Positions 57,068 through 64,000 of a stretch of DNA of 64,000 bases are shown here, piece by piece. The notes beneath the pieces were generated by a model. It searched no databases and was not told the DNA's origin. It saw nothing but the letters and a program-made list of their open reading frames with translations. Made by a program: the position numbers and the translations under genes. Within the stretch, counting starts at the first letter, position 1. Each line of letters opens with the position of its first letter. Source of the DNA: Verrucomicrobiales bacterium (GTDB lineage Bacteria; Verrucomicrobiota; Verrucomicrobiia; Verrucomicrobiales; DEV007); NCBI GenBank assembly GCA_016795385.1, contig JAEUHI010000048.1:62001-126000 (forward strand), given 5' to 3'.

Positions 57068-58096
57068 ATGAGAATTGGTTTCCCTCCCCTCCTGATGCTC
57101 CTTTGCGGGGCATCTCTCCTCCCTCTCTCCGCGCAGGAGCAGGACCCCGCCCCCGAACTCGCCGGCGTGGCCGAGCGTTTCGTGCAGGCCTACAACGAGA
57201 AGAATCTCCCGAACATTCTCGCCCTTTACACCGAGGACGCCGAGATGATCGACGAGATCGACGGGCTCGCCGCTTCGGGCAAAGACGCCATCCAGAGCAT
57301 CTTCGAGAGTTCCTTCTCCAAATATCCCGATCGCCGCATCGCCCTCGAAGTGATCGACGTGCGCCAGGTCGCGCCGACCGTGGTGATCGAAGAGGGAATC
57401 ACCCGTTTCTCAGGCGAGGTGCCGAACGAGGAGGGCGACGCCATCGCCTACTCGGCCGTCCTCGTGAAAGACGCTGAAAAAGGCTGGCTGATCGCCTCCT
57501 CGCGCGAGATCGCTTCCACCGCCGCCATCGTCGATCCTCTCGAGGGCCTCTACCCGCTCGAGGGCGACTGGATCCTGCAGGGGGATCAGATGCAGATGGA
57601 TCTCTCGCTCGCGCTTTCCGACTCGGGGCGCTTTCTCGTGGGTAGTGCCTTCACCTCCACGCCCGATGCGGGCGGCATGCTCACCGAGATCCGCATCGGC
57701 TACGATCCGTCCCTGAAGCAGATCCGCTGGTGGACCTTCGATGATCTGGGAGGTTTTGGACAAGGCACTTGGCAGGCGATCGAAAACGGATGGCTCGTGC
57801 GCAGCAACGGCGTGACCTCCGACGGTGAAACCACCACGGCCATCCAGCGACTCACTTTCGAGGAAGCCGACACCATCGTCTGGGACTCCACCGACCGCTT
57901 CCTGAATGGCGTCGCGCAGCCGGACCTCCAACTCCGTCTCGTGCGCCGTCCGCCGGCCCCGGCCTTCTCCTTCGTCGGTCCCGGAGTGGAATCCTCCGAC
58001 GAGCCCGCCGCAACGGAAGCCCCCGAAGCGGCCCCGGCTGAAACTCCCGCTGCTCCCGCCGAACCTTCTCCCTCCTCCAACGCTCCGAAACCATGA
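57068..58096 (+). CDS. Exported SnoaL-like/SgcJ-type protein
   Basis: 342 aa with a signal peptide (FPPLLMLLCGASLLPLSAQE). The first domain (about 30-160; VAERFVQAYNEKNLPNILAL; DAEMIDEIDG; EGITRFSGEV) is a SnoaL/SgcJ-type NTF2-like fold. The second domain (LEGDWILQGDQMQMDLSLAL ... WTFDDLGGFGQGTWQAIENG) looks like a lipocalin-like beta barrel. It ends in a Pro/Ala-rich tail and overlaps the next gene by ATGA. Confidence 0.78.
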   Translation: MRIGFPPLLMLLCGASLLPLSAQEQDPAPELAGVAERFVQAYNEKNLPNILALYTEDAEMIDEIDGLAASGKDAIQSIFESSFSKYPDRRIALEVIDVRQVAPTVVIEEGITRFSGEVPNEEGDAIAYSAVLVKDAEKGWLIASSREIASTAAIVDPLEGLYPLEGDWILQGDQMQMDLSLALSDSGRFLVGSAFTSTPDAGGMLTEIRIGYDPSLKQIRWWTFDDLGGFGQGTWQAIENGWLVRSNGVTSDGETTTAIQRLTFEEADTIVWDSTDRFLNGVAQPDLQLRLVRRPPAPAFSFVGPGVESSDEPAATEAPEAAPAETPAAPAEPSPSSNAPKP

Positions 58097-60288
58097 AAGC
58101 CTCCCTCGTCCGAGCCCTCTGGCTCTCACTCTCCCTGCTTATCGCAGTACCGCCGCATTATCTTGAAGCTCGCGGAGCCGGCGGTCGTGACAACGATCGC
58201 GACCGCAATCGTGGTGGAGCCGCGGCACGCCCGAATCCCGCTCCGGGCAATGCACGTGCCGGTGGTGCTGCCCGCAATCCCCTGACCGGTTCGAGCGTGA
58301 GCGGAGGCGGAAACAATCGTCCGAACAACAATAACAACCGCCCTAACAACAACCGGCCCAACAATCCGAACCAAAACAACAACCGCCCCAGCGGAGGTGG
58401 CGGCGGCGGTGGTGGCGGTGGGGGTGGTGGAAACAACAACAATCGTCCTGAAAACCGCCCTGAGAATCGGCCGAACAATCCGACGAACCGTCCGGCTCCG
58501 CAGGTGCCGACGACGCGTCCGGCGCCTCTCCCGTCGACGCCTGGCGTGACACGTCCCGCTCCGCTCCCCGTGGCCCCGAATCGTCCGGGCGGTGGTGGCG
58601 GCGGTGGAAACAACGACAACCGTCCCGGCGGTGGAAACAACAACAACAATCGCCCCGGAGGAAACAACAATAACAATAACAACCGTCCCGGGAACAACAA
58701 CAATCGTCCGAATCCCCGGCCGCCTCAGCACGCCAACAACAATCGTCCGAACCAGAACGATCGCCCCGGCAACGCGCGAGCCCAGAATTTCGTTCCCGGC
58801 AAGGTCGTGTATCCGAATCACGTCACCCGCCCCGCGAACCGTCCGAACAACAACAACCGGCCCAACCACCCGGCCCATCATGCGAATCGCGCGCGGCCGA
58901 AGAACGTGAGCCAGATCACGACGAACACGAACATCAACCAGAACTGGGGCAATCAGTGGAACAACAACAGCACCACGATCTGGAACAACAACCGGGTCGT
59001 GAACAATCGCCCGGTGACGATCAACAACAATTTCCAGCAGGCGCAGAACTACGCCTATCGTCCCACCGCGTGGGGTGCCCGTCCCTGGTGGTCGAGCTCG
59101 ACCTACCACAGCTGGCACCACGGTAGCTGGAACTACGGTTGGAACAACCGCTGGCAGAACTATCACGGGTATTACAACCGTCCCGTCTATCGTCCGCCGG
59201 TGAATTACTTCCCCGGCTATCGGCCCGGTCCTTCCTATCACTACCACGATTACGACGACGACTTCGATGCCGGCAAAGTGGCGGCATGGGGGCTCGCGGC
59301 CTGGGGTCTCGGCAGCCTGATCTACAACACCGGTTACTCGAGCTACCGCAATCCCTATCAGGCGCCCCCGGTTCAGACGACCCAAAAGACGGTCATCAAC
59401 TACACCCAGCCGATCTCGGTCGTCGCTTCCCAGGAAGTGCCTCCGCCGCAGGAGGAAGCCCTCACCGCCTCGGAGAAATCCTCCGCCGCGATCGAGCGCG
59501 CGCGCGCCGAATTCAAGAACGGCGATTACCTCGCCTCACTCAAGTCGACGGACGAGGCGATCTCCTTTGCTCCCGGCGATTCGGCTCTGCATGAGTTCCG
59601 TGCGCTCAATCTCTTCGCCCTCGGGCGCTATGGAGATGCCGCCGGGGTCTTGAATCCCCTCCTCGCCTCCGGTCCCGGGTGGGATTGGGCGACGATGGCT
59701 GATTTCTACCCCTCCAGCGACGCCTACGCCACGCAGCTGCGCAAGCTCGAAGCCTACGTCGAAGGCAGCCCGAACTCCGCCGACGCCCATTTCGTGCTCG
59801 GTTACCACTACATGGTCGCCGGCTTCATCGATGAGGCCTATGGCATGTTTGATCGCGTCGTCACCCTGCAACCGGCGGATTCCGTCGCCGTGCAGTTGCG
59901 CAACCTTGCCGAGAGCTCCTCTCCGAACGCGGAAGGCGACCCGGTCGATCCCGCCGCCGCGGCTGCCGCCCCGCCGACCGATCCGAATGTGATCGTCGAG
60001 GCGATCGAGCCCGCCGACGTCGAAGGAGGGTGGAAAGCCCCCGCCGCCGATGGCAAATCGATCACTCTGACGCTCGGGGCCGACGGCAACTTCACGTGGA
60101 ACTACGACGGGGCCGCCGATGGCAAGGTCCTCTCGGGAGAATGGTCCATCGATGAGCAGGGGCAATTGGTCCTCGCCGCGACGGACGTGCAGATGGTGGC
60201 CGACATCTCGCTGGATGGCGATACCCTGCGATTCGTCCTCGCCGGTAGTCCGGTGGGCGATCCGGGGCTGACCTTCCAGCGCCTTTAA
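58093..60288 (+). CDS. Exported Asn/Gly/Arg/Pro-rich low-complexity protein with C-terminal TPR
   Basis: 731 aa. A signal peptide (VRALWLSLSLLIAVPPHYLE) is followed by about 270 residues of Asn/Arg/Pro/Gly repeats (tracts such as NNNNRPNNNRPNNP and GGGGGGGGG). A Tyr/Trp/Asn/His-rich region follows (VNYFPGYRPGPSYHYHDYDD). Then come TPR-like helices (AIERARAEFKNGDYLASLKS; ADAHFVLGYHYMVAGFIDEA) and a beta-rich C-terminal domain (GGWKAPAADGKSITLTLGAD). It probably sits in the cell envelope. The overlap with the SnoaL-like gene implies a shared function. Two hairpins follow the stop codon. Confidence 0.8.
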   Translation: MKASLVRALWLSLSLLIAVPPHYLEARGAGGRDNDRDRNRGGAAARPNPAPGNARAGGAARNPLTGSSVSGGGNNRPNNNNNRPNNNRPNNPNQNNNRPSGGGGGGGGGGGGGNNNNRPENRPENRPNNPTNRPAPQVPTTRPAPLPSTPGVTRPAPLPVAPNRPGGGGGGGNNDNRPGGGNNNNNRPGGNNNNNNNRPGNNNNRPNPRPPQHANNNRPNQNDRPGNARAQNFVPGKVVYPNHVTRPANRPNNNNRPNHPAHHANRARPKNVSQITTNTNINQNWGNQWNNNSTTIWNNNRVVNNRPVTINNNFQQAQNYAYRPTAWGARPWWSSSTYHSWHHGSWNYGWNNRWQNYHGYYNRPVYRPPVNYFPGYRPGPSYHYHDYDDDFDAGKVAAWGLAAWGLGSLIYNTGYSSYRNPYQAPPVQTTQKTVINYTQPISVVASQEVPPPQEEALTASEKSSAAIERARAEFKNGDYLASLKSTDEAISFAPGDSALHEFRALNLFALGRYGDAAGVLNPLLASGPGWDWATMADFYPSSDAYATQLRKLEAYVEGSPNSADAHFVLGYHYMVAGFIDEAYGMFDRVVTLQPADSVAVQLRNLAESSSPNAEGDPVDPAAAAAAPPTDPNVIVEAIEPADVEGGWKAPAADGKSITLTLGADGNFTWNYDGAADGKVLSGEWSIDEQGQLVLAATDVQMVADISLDGDTLRFVLAGSPVGDPGLTFQRL

Positions 60289-60297
60289 TCCGGAATA

Positions 60298-60328
60298 AAG
60301 AGGGTCGGGAGTCTCACCTGACCCTCTT
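60298..60328 (+). terminator. First hairpin after the TPR protein
   Basis: AAGAGGGTC (60298-60306) pairs with GACCCTCTT (60320-60328), a 9-bp perfect stem with a 13-base loop, just after the stop codon. Confidence 0.6.
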
Positions 60329-60349
60329 GGCCGGCCGATCTCTGGGGCC

Positions 60350-60375
60350 AAAGGGCCGGGTATCCCCGGCCCTTT
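60350..60375 (+). terminator. Second hairpin terminator between convergent genes
   Basis: AAAGGGCCGGG (60350-60360), loop TATC, CCCGGCCCTTT (60365-60375): 11-bp perfect stem followed by a TTTT-containing tail. It lies before the convergent DUF2007 gene and can work in both directions. Confidence 0.85.
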
Positions 60376-60430
60376 CTCGTTTTCCGAATCACCGTCTCGA
60401 TCGGCGAGGATGGGACTTCCGCCAAACCGT

Positions 60431-60745
60431 CTACGCGCGCACCGGTCCGCAGCAGCTCCAACAGATCTCGAAGTTCCCGGGATTCGTTTCACCGCAGCCG
60501 GCACAGGCGATTTCTTCTTCCGCGGCGGAGGCATCGGCGGCGAGATGATCGCGGAGGATCCCGATGGCCCGCGCGTGGTCCTCGTCATTCACGACACAGA
60601 GGGCGGGAAAGAAGTCGGGAATGGGAAACTCGGTCAGTCCGGTGAGCTGCTCGTTGCGGATCACCGTGGGGATGCCTTCGCCTTCGAGGATGGACTGGCA
60701 GTAGCCGACCCGGCTGAAATCCCGTTCGCGGAAGAGTTCCTTCAT
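60431..60745 (-). CDS. DUF2007-type protein with C-terminal zinc ribbon
   Basis: 104 aa from the ATG at 60745. MKELFRERDFSRVGYCQSIL and EGEGIPTVIRNEQL, then FFPALCVVNDEDHARAIGIL are typical of the DUF2007/putative signal-transducing family. The C-terminus adds a zinc-ribbon-like CAGCGETNPGNFEICWSCC. The function is unknown. It lies 66 bp after the flippase gene on the same strand. Confidence 0.8.
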   Translation of the reverse strand: MKELFRERDFSRVGYCQSILEGEGIPTVIRNEQLTGLTEFPIPDFFPALCVVNDEDHARAIGILRDHLAADASAAEEEIACAGCGETNPGNFEICWSCCGPVRA

Positions 60746-60810
60746 GTGCCGGAACCTAAGATGGATCCGTCGCCCGGGAAAAGTGTGAAATACACCGGAT
60801 CCGCGCCGCT

Positions 60811-61638
60811 TCAGATCCACTCCGCGACCCAGGCCACGACCCAGGCTCCGGGCACGAGGATGACCTGCGAGAGCAGACAGCCGACGAAACGGCTCGCGGT
60901 CATGCCGATGACAACGGCTCGGAAATACGAATGTGAGACCTCGCCCGAGACGACCTTGTCGGACACGTAGGAGAAGTGTGGATCGACGAGGGCGAACATG
61001 AGGATGGTGCCGAGGAAATTGACGAGGGCGGAAAGATTGCCCGCCGTGAGCCGCAGTTCCGGCACGAGATAGCCGGCGTAGAGCGAGGAGAAAACACCGC
61101 AAGTGATCAGGGCGATGCCACCGACATTGAGGATGAAGACGAACCAAGGGAGATGCTTCGTGCCGCTGAAGAGCGCGACATTCCGCGGGGCCGGGATCGT
61201 CAATTCCCGTGCCGCGAGCCACCAGTTCTTCGGATTCGCCGCGGTGAGCAGCAGCGCCCCCATCGAAGGACGGCGGTCGAACCGCTCCACCGCCCGGGTG
61301 ATGAGACGCTGGAAGGTGGGGATCAGCGCCGCCCCGATCAAGGTCCCGACCGCCGCGGCCATGAGGAGGACGCGGAAATCCCAGGGATCCGGAGCTTCCG
61401 TCGATTGGATCGCCACTTCGGTGCGCTTCGAGAGGAGCGGCGCGAGGATCGCGTTGGAACTGCGGGAAAAGAGCACCAGCAGATTGAAAAGCGAGAGGGC
61501 GAAAGCAATCCGCCCCGTGCGCACCCCGGCGATGCGCACGGCATAGGAGAGCGTCGAGACCACGTTGATGGCGACGACAAGGGCGCAGAGGAAAAGCAGT
61601 TCGGAGTCGAGCGGCGGCATGTGGCTAGAATGCGCCAT
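60811..61638 (-). CDS. amj: Amj-type lipid II flippase
   Basis: 275 aa; an internal ATG at 61620 (MPPLDSELLFLCALVVAINV) is an equally good start. Several hydrophobic helices are present, with family segments STLSYAVRIAGVRTGRIAFA, NAILAPLLSKRTE and PHFSYVSDKVVSGEVSHSYF. Amj flips lipid II across the cytoplasmic membrane and can act beside MurJ. The assignment rests on these recalled family motifs. Confidence 0.8.
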   Translation of the reverse strand: MAHSSHMPPLDSELLFLCALVVAINVVSTLSYAVRIAGVRTGRIAFALSLFNLLVLFSRSSNAILAPLLSKRTEVAIQSTEAPDPWDFRVLLMAAAVGTLIGAALIPTFQRLITRAVERFDRRPSMGALLLTAANPKNWWLAARELTIPAPRNVALFSGTKHLPWFVFILNVGGIALITCGVFSSLYAGYLVPELRLTAGNLSALVNFLGTILMFALVDPHFSYVSDKVVSGEVSHSYFRAVVIGMTASRFVGCLLSQVILVPGAWVVAWVAEWI

Positions 61639-61689
61639 GAGGTCCGCTTTGTCATGCGCGGAGGCGAATGCCGGGATTTCTTTTTAATT

Positions 61690-61706
61690 TACACTTGCGC
61701 AGTGTA
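61690..61706 (+). promoter_or_regulatory. Palindromic candidate operator upstream of the sulfate transport operon
   Basis: TACACT (61690-61695) and AGTGTA (61701-61706) form an inverted repeat separated by five bases, 121 bp before the sbp start. The leader in between also has hairpins CCGCC-ACGA-GGCGG and CCGGGA-TC-TCCCGG. A regulator or a leader control element for sulfur is possible; nothing matches a riboswitch class I can confirm. Confidence 0.4.
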
Positions 61707-61826
61707 GATTCCCGTTTAATACTCCGACATACCGCCACGAGGCGGAGGCTGAATTCTCTGAACGACATGGCGCCGACCGGGATCTCCCGGAGCCCGCCGT
61801 GAATCACCACTCATTCGAAAACCAAA

Positions 61827-62825
61827 ATGAAAATCACCAGAATCGCCCTCCTCGGGCTCGCCTTCGTCCTCGCTCCCGTCCCCCGTTCCCACGGGCAGGA
61901 GTTGTTGAACGTTTCTTATGATCCCACCCGAGAGTTCTACACCGAGTTCAATGCCGCCTTTGCCAGGCACTGGAAGGAGAAGTCCGGGAAAGAGATCACG
62001 ATCAACGCCTCGCACGGCGGTTCGAGCAAACAAGCCCGCGCCGTCATCGACGGGCTCGAGGCGGATGTCGTCACTCTCGCGCTGGCCGCCGACATCGATG
62101 CGATCGCTGAATCGGGGTTGATCGCGAAGGATTGGCAGAAGCGTCTCGAAAAGAACAGCGCCCCCTACCAATCCACCCTCGGATTCCTCGTCCGCAAAGG
62201 CAATCCCAAGGGCATCAAGAACTGGGACGACCTCGCCAAGGATGGCGTCGCCGTAATCACCCCGAACCCGAAGACGTCCGGAGTGGCCCGCTGGAACTTC
62301 CTCGCCGCGTGGGGCTGGGCCCTCGAAACCTACGGTGGTGACGAGGCGAAGGTCACGGAATACATCTCCAAGCTCTTCAAGAACGTCCCGGTGCTCGACT
62401 CGGGTGCCCGCGGTGCCTCCACCACCTTCATCGAGCGGGGCATCGGCGACGTCCTCATCAACTGGGAGAACGAGCTCCTCCTCGCCACGAAAGAAGGCGG
62501 CGACCAATTCGAGATCGTCGTCCCCTCCCTGAGCATCCTCGCCGAACCGACCGTGGCCGTGGTCGACAAGAACGTCGACAAGAACGGCACGCGTGAAGTG
62601 GCCGAGGCCTACCTGCAGTTCCTCTATTCGGAGGAGGGGCAGAATCTCGCGGGCAAACACTTCTTCCGCCCGAGCAATCCGGAGATCCTCGCGAAATACG
62701 CCTCGCAGTATCCCGACCTAAAGCTCTTCACGATCGACGAGGTCTTCGGCGGCTGGGGTCCGGCCACGAAGAAGTTCTTCGAAGACGACGGGGTCTTCGA
62801 TCAGATCTATCTGAAGATCCACTGA
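61827..62825 (+). CDS. sbp: Sulfate ABC transporter, periplasmic sulfate-binding protein
   Basis: 332 aa with a signal peptide ([20 protein letters not shown]). Sulfate-binding motifs are [20 protein letters not shown], the [20 protein letters not shown] region, [14 protein letters not shown], and [15 protein letters not shown]. It delivers sulfate or thiosulfate to the CysTWA transporter. The cysT gene follows after a strong hairpin. Confidence 0.95.
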   Translation: MKITRIALLGLAFVLAPVPRSHGQELLNVSYDPTREFYTEFNAAFARHWKEKSGKEITINASHGGSSKQARAVIDGLEADVVTLALAADIDAIAESGLIAKDWQKRLEKNSAPYQSTLGFLVRKGNPKGIKNWDDLAKDGVAVITPNPKTSGVARWNFLAAWGWALETYGGDEAKVTEYISKLFKNVPVLDSGARGASTTFIERGIGDVLINWENELLLATKEGGDQFEIVVPSLSILAEPTVAVVDKNVDKNGTREVAEAYLQFLYSEEGQNLAGKHFFRPSNPEILAKYASQYPDLKLFTIDEVFGGWGPATKKFFEDDGVFDQIYLKIH

Positions 62826-62856
62826 TCCGCTTCTCTCAATTGGTACCTTGGTTAGG

Positions 62857-62886
62857 CTCCCCGCCGTCGTGCGTGGCGGCGGGGAG
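62857..62886 (+). terminator. Intercistronic hairpin between sbp and cysT
   Basis: CTCCCCGCCG (62857-62866) pairs perfectly with CGGCGGGGAG (62877-62886). It lies 31 bp after the sbp stop within the operon. It could be a partial terminator or an mRNA-stabilising structure that keeps the binding protein more abundant than the permeases. Confidence 0.7.
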
Positions 62887-62957
62887 ATCCTTTGTTCCTC
62901 AATGTCCGCGCTCTCCGCTCCCGAACCGCGTCCCTCCCTTTTCACCACTCCCATTGC

Positions 62958-63857
62958 ATGACTCCTTCCGCGCCCCCGGAGGATACCGGCCACCGCCCGA
63001 TTCCGTCCGAACGCCCCGCTCCTCCCCTCCGACCGAACCGCCGGGTCATCCCCGGATTCGGCCTGACGATGGGATTCACCCTCACCTACCTGACCCTGCT
63101 CGTCCTCATCCCGCTCTCGGCGGTGTTCCTGCGCACCGCCGGCATGGGTTGGGAGGATTTCTGGAAGGCCATCAGCGGACGACAAGTCGTCGCCTCATAC
63201 AAGGTCACTTTCGGCATCTCGTTCCTCGCCGCCCTGACCAACGCGTTCTTCGGCTTCATCGTTGCCTGGGTTCTGACCCGTTACCGCTTCCCCGGGAAAA
63301 AGCTCGTCGATGCCCTCGTCGACCTCCCTTTCGCCCTGCCGACCGCGGTCGCCGGGATCGCCCTCACCGCCCTCTACGCGCCGAACGGCTGGCTCGGGCA
63401 ATATCTCTATCCCCTCGGGATCGAGACGGCATACTCCCGCACCGGCATTTTCATCGCCCTCACCTTCATCGGTCTCCCCTTCGTGGTCCGCACCCTGCAG
63501 CCGGTCATCGAGGATTTCGACAAGGAAGTCGAAGAAGCGGGAGCTTCGCTGGGTGCCGGCCGCTTTCGTGTCTTTTTCACGATCATCGTGCCCGGTCTCG
63601 TGCCGGCGATGTTGACCGGCTTCTCCCTCGCCTTTGCCCGAGCGATCGGGGAATACGGATCGGTCATCTTCATCTCGGGCAACAAGCCGCTCCAGACGGA
63701 GATCACGCCGCTGGTGATCGTGAAATCGCTGGAGAACTACAACTACCCGCAGGCCACCGCCGTCGCCTGCGTGATGCTCGTCGCCTCTTTCGTGGTGCTC
63801 CTCATCGTGAACATCCTCCAGCGCTGGTCGGAGTCGATCGGCCAGGCAAGGTCGTGA
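62958..63857 (+). CDS. cysT: Sulfate ABC transporter permease CysT
   Basis: 299 aa from the ATG at 62958. Transmembrane permease with the family pattern: FTLTYLTLLVLIPLSAVFL, the DALVDLPFALPTAVAGIALT region, the EAA-type loop EVEEAGASLGAGRFRVFFTI, and SLAFARAIGEYGSVIFISGN. It is in an operon with sbp and cysW. Confidence 0.95.
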   Translation: MTPSAPPEDTGHRPIPSERPAPPLRPNRRVIPGFGLTMGFTLTYLTLLVLIPLSAVFLRTAGMGWEDFWKAISGRQVVASYKVTFGISFLAALTNAFFGFIVAWVLTRYRFPGKKLVDALVDLPFALPTAVAGIALTALYAPNGWLGQYLYPLGIETAYSRTGIFIALTFIGLPFVVRTLQPVIEDFDKEVEEAGASLGAGRFRVFFTIIVPGLVPAMLTGFSLAFARAIGEYGSVIFISGNKPLQTEITPLVIVKSLENYNYPQATAVACVMLVASFVVLLIVNILQRWSESIGQARS

Positions 63858-63902
63858 AGTCAAGGAACCTCCCACTGAAATCGAACCTCTCCAACCGTTC
63901 CC

Positions 63903-64000
63903 ATGGCCGCCATTCTTTCACGTGTTCGACACGACAAACTTCCCACGACCGATCTCGCGACCACCGAACCCGCCTGGGTGCGATGGCTCCTCACCGCTAT
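63903..64000 (+). CDS. cysW: Sulfate ABC transporter permease CysW (N-terminus, cut by the window edge)
   Basis: Starts at ATG 63903, 45 bp after cysT. The visible residues end TTEPAWVRWLLTA, matching the conserved N-terminal TEPxWVRWLL segment of CysW before the first transmembrane helix. The rest lies outside the window. Confidence 0.85.
   Translation, partial: MAAILSRVRHDKLPTTDLATTEPAWVRWLLTA

Overview
The window looks like a chromosomal segment of a high-GC Gram-negative bacterium of the Planctomycetes-Verrucomicrobia-Chlamydiae group, most likely a Verrucomicrobiota. The grounds are two PSCyt1/DUF1549/DUF1553 plus DUF1501 gene pairs, a periplasmic sulfatase, an Ala-rich-tailed S21, a roadblock-like protein pair and repeated intergenic palindromes. 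This is inferred from gene families. No rRNA is present.

Bases 1-28,480 are an accessory (defence) island. From the left it holds: the 3' part of a group II intron with its reverse transcriptase; a small HTH protein coupled to a Gp37/Gp68-type (DUF5131) protein; a large ankyrin-repeat protein; the broken C-terminal half of a WYL regulator; and a long minus-strand defence cluster (23.1 to 6.4 kb). In transcription order that cluster encodes a DUF499 ATPase, a 221-aa conserved protein, a 195-aa possible PD-(D/E)XK protein, a DUF1156 DNA methyltransferase, an Xre/RES toxin-antitoxin pair with its own repeated operator, a PLD-SNF2 helicase, a KAP-type NTPase, an AlbA_2 protein and an HD hydrolase. 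Further right are an orphan ORF, a collapsed NERD-helicase remnant, an AbiE-like two-gene system with repeated operators, an EEP-family nuclease/phosphatase and a sigma-factor-like protein. The island stops at the 3' end of a tRNA-Ile(CAU) gene at 28,483-28,555, a classic integration site.

Bases 28,500-43,030 hold envelope and degradative genes typical of this phylum: a secreted beta-propeller protein, an HGSNAT/YeiB-like membrane acyltransferase, a sulfatase, two PSCyt/DUF1501 pairs, a DUF3253 protein and a ferredoxin. Conspicuous repeats lie between them (five 55-bp tandem units, a 26-bp repeat, REP-like palindromes, 10-bp tandem repeats).

Bases 43,200-64,000 are mainly housekeeping: acs, rpsU, a roadblock-like pair, pgsA-der, an MBL hydrolase divergent from a fused AhbA/AhbB-like protein followed by gatC-gatA, a VapBC-type pair, a serine hydrolase, a SnoaL-like protein overlapping an Asn/Gly-rich TPR protein, a DUF2007 protein with an Amj-type flippase, and the start of a sulfate ABC transporter operon (sbp, cysT, partial cysW).

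The most interesting part is the roughly 17-kb minus-strand defence cluster. It joins a modification/ATPase module, an embedded toxin-antitoxin pair, a PLD-helicase and a KAP/AlbA_2/HD tail. DUF1156/DUF499 clusters are already recognised as probable anti-phage loci, but this full combination is not one I recognise as characterised.
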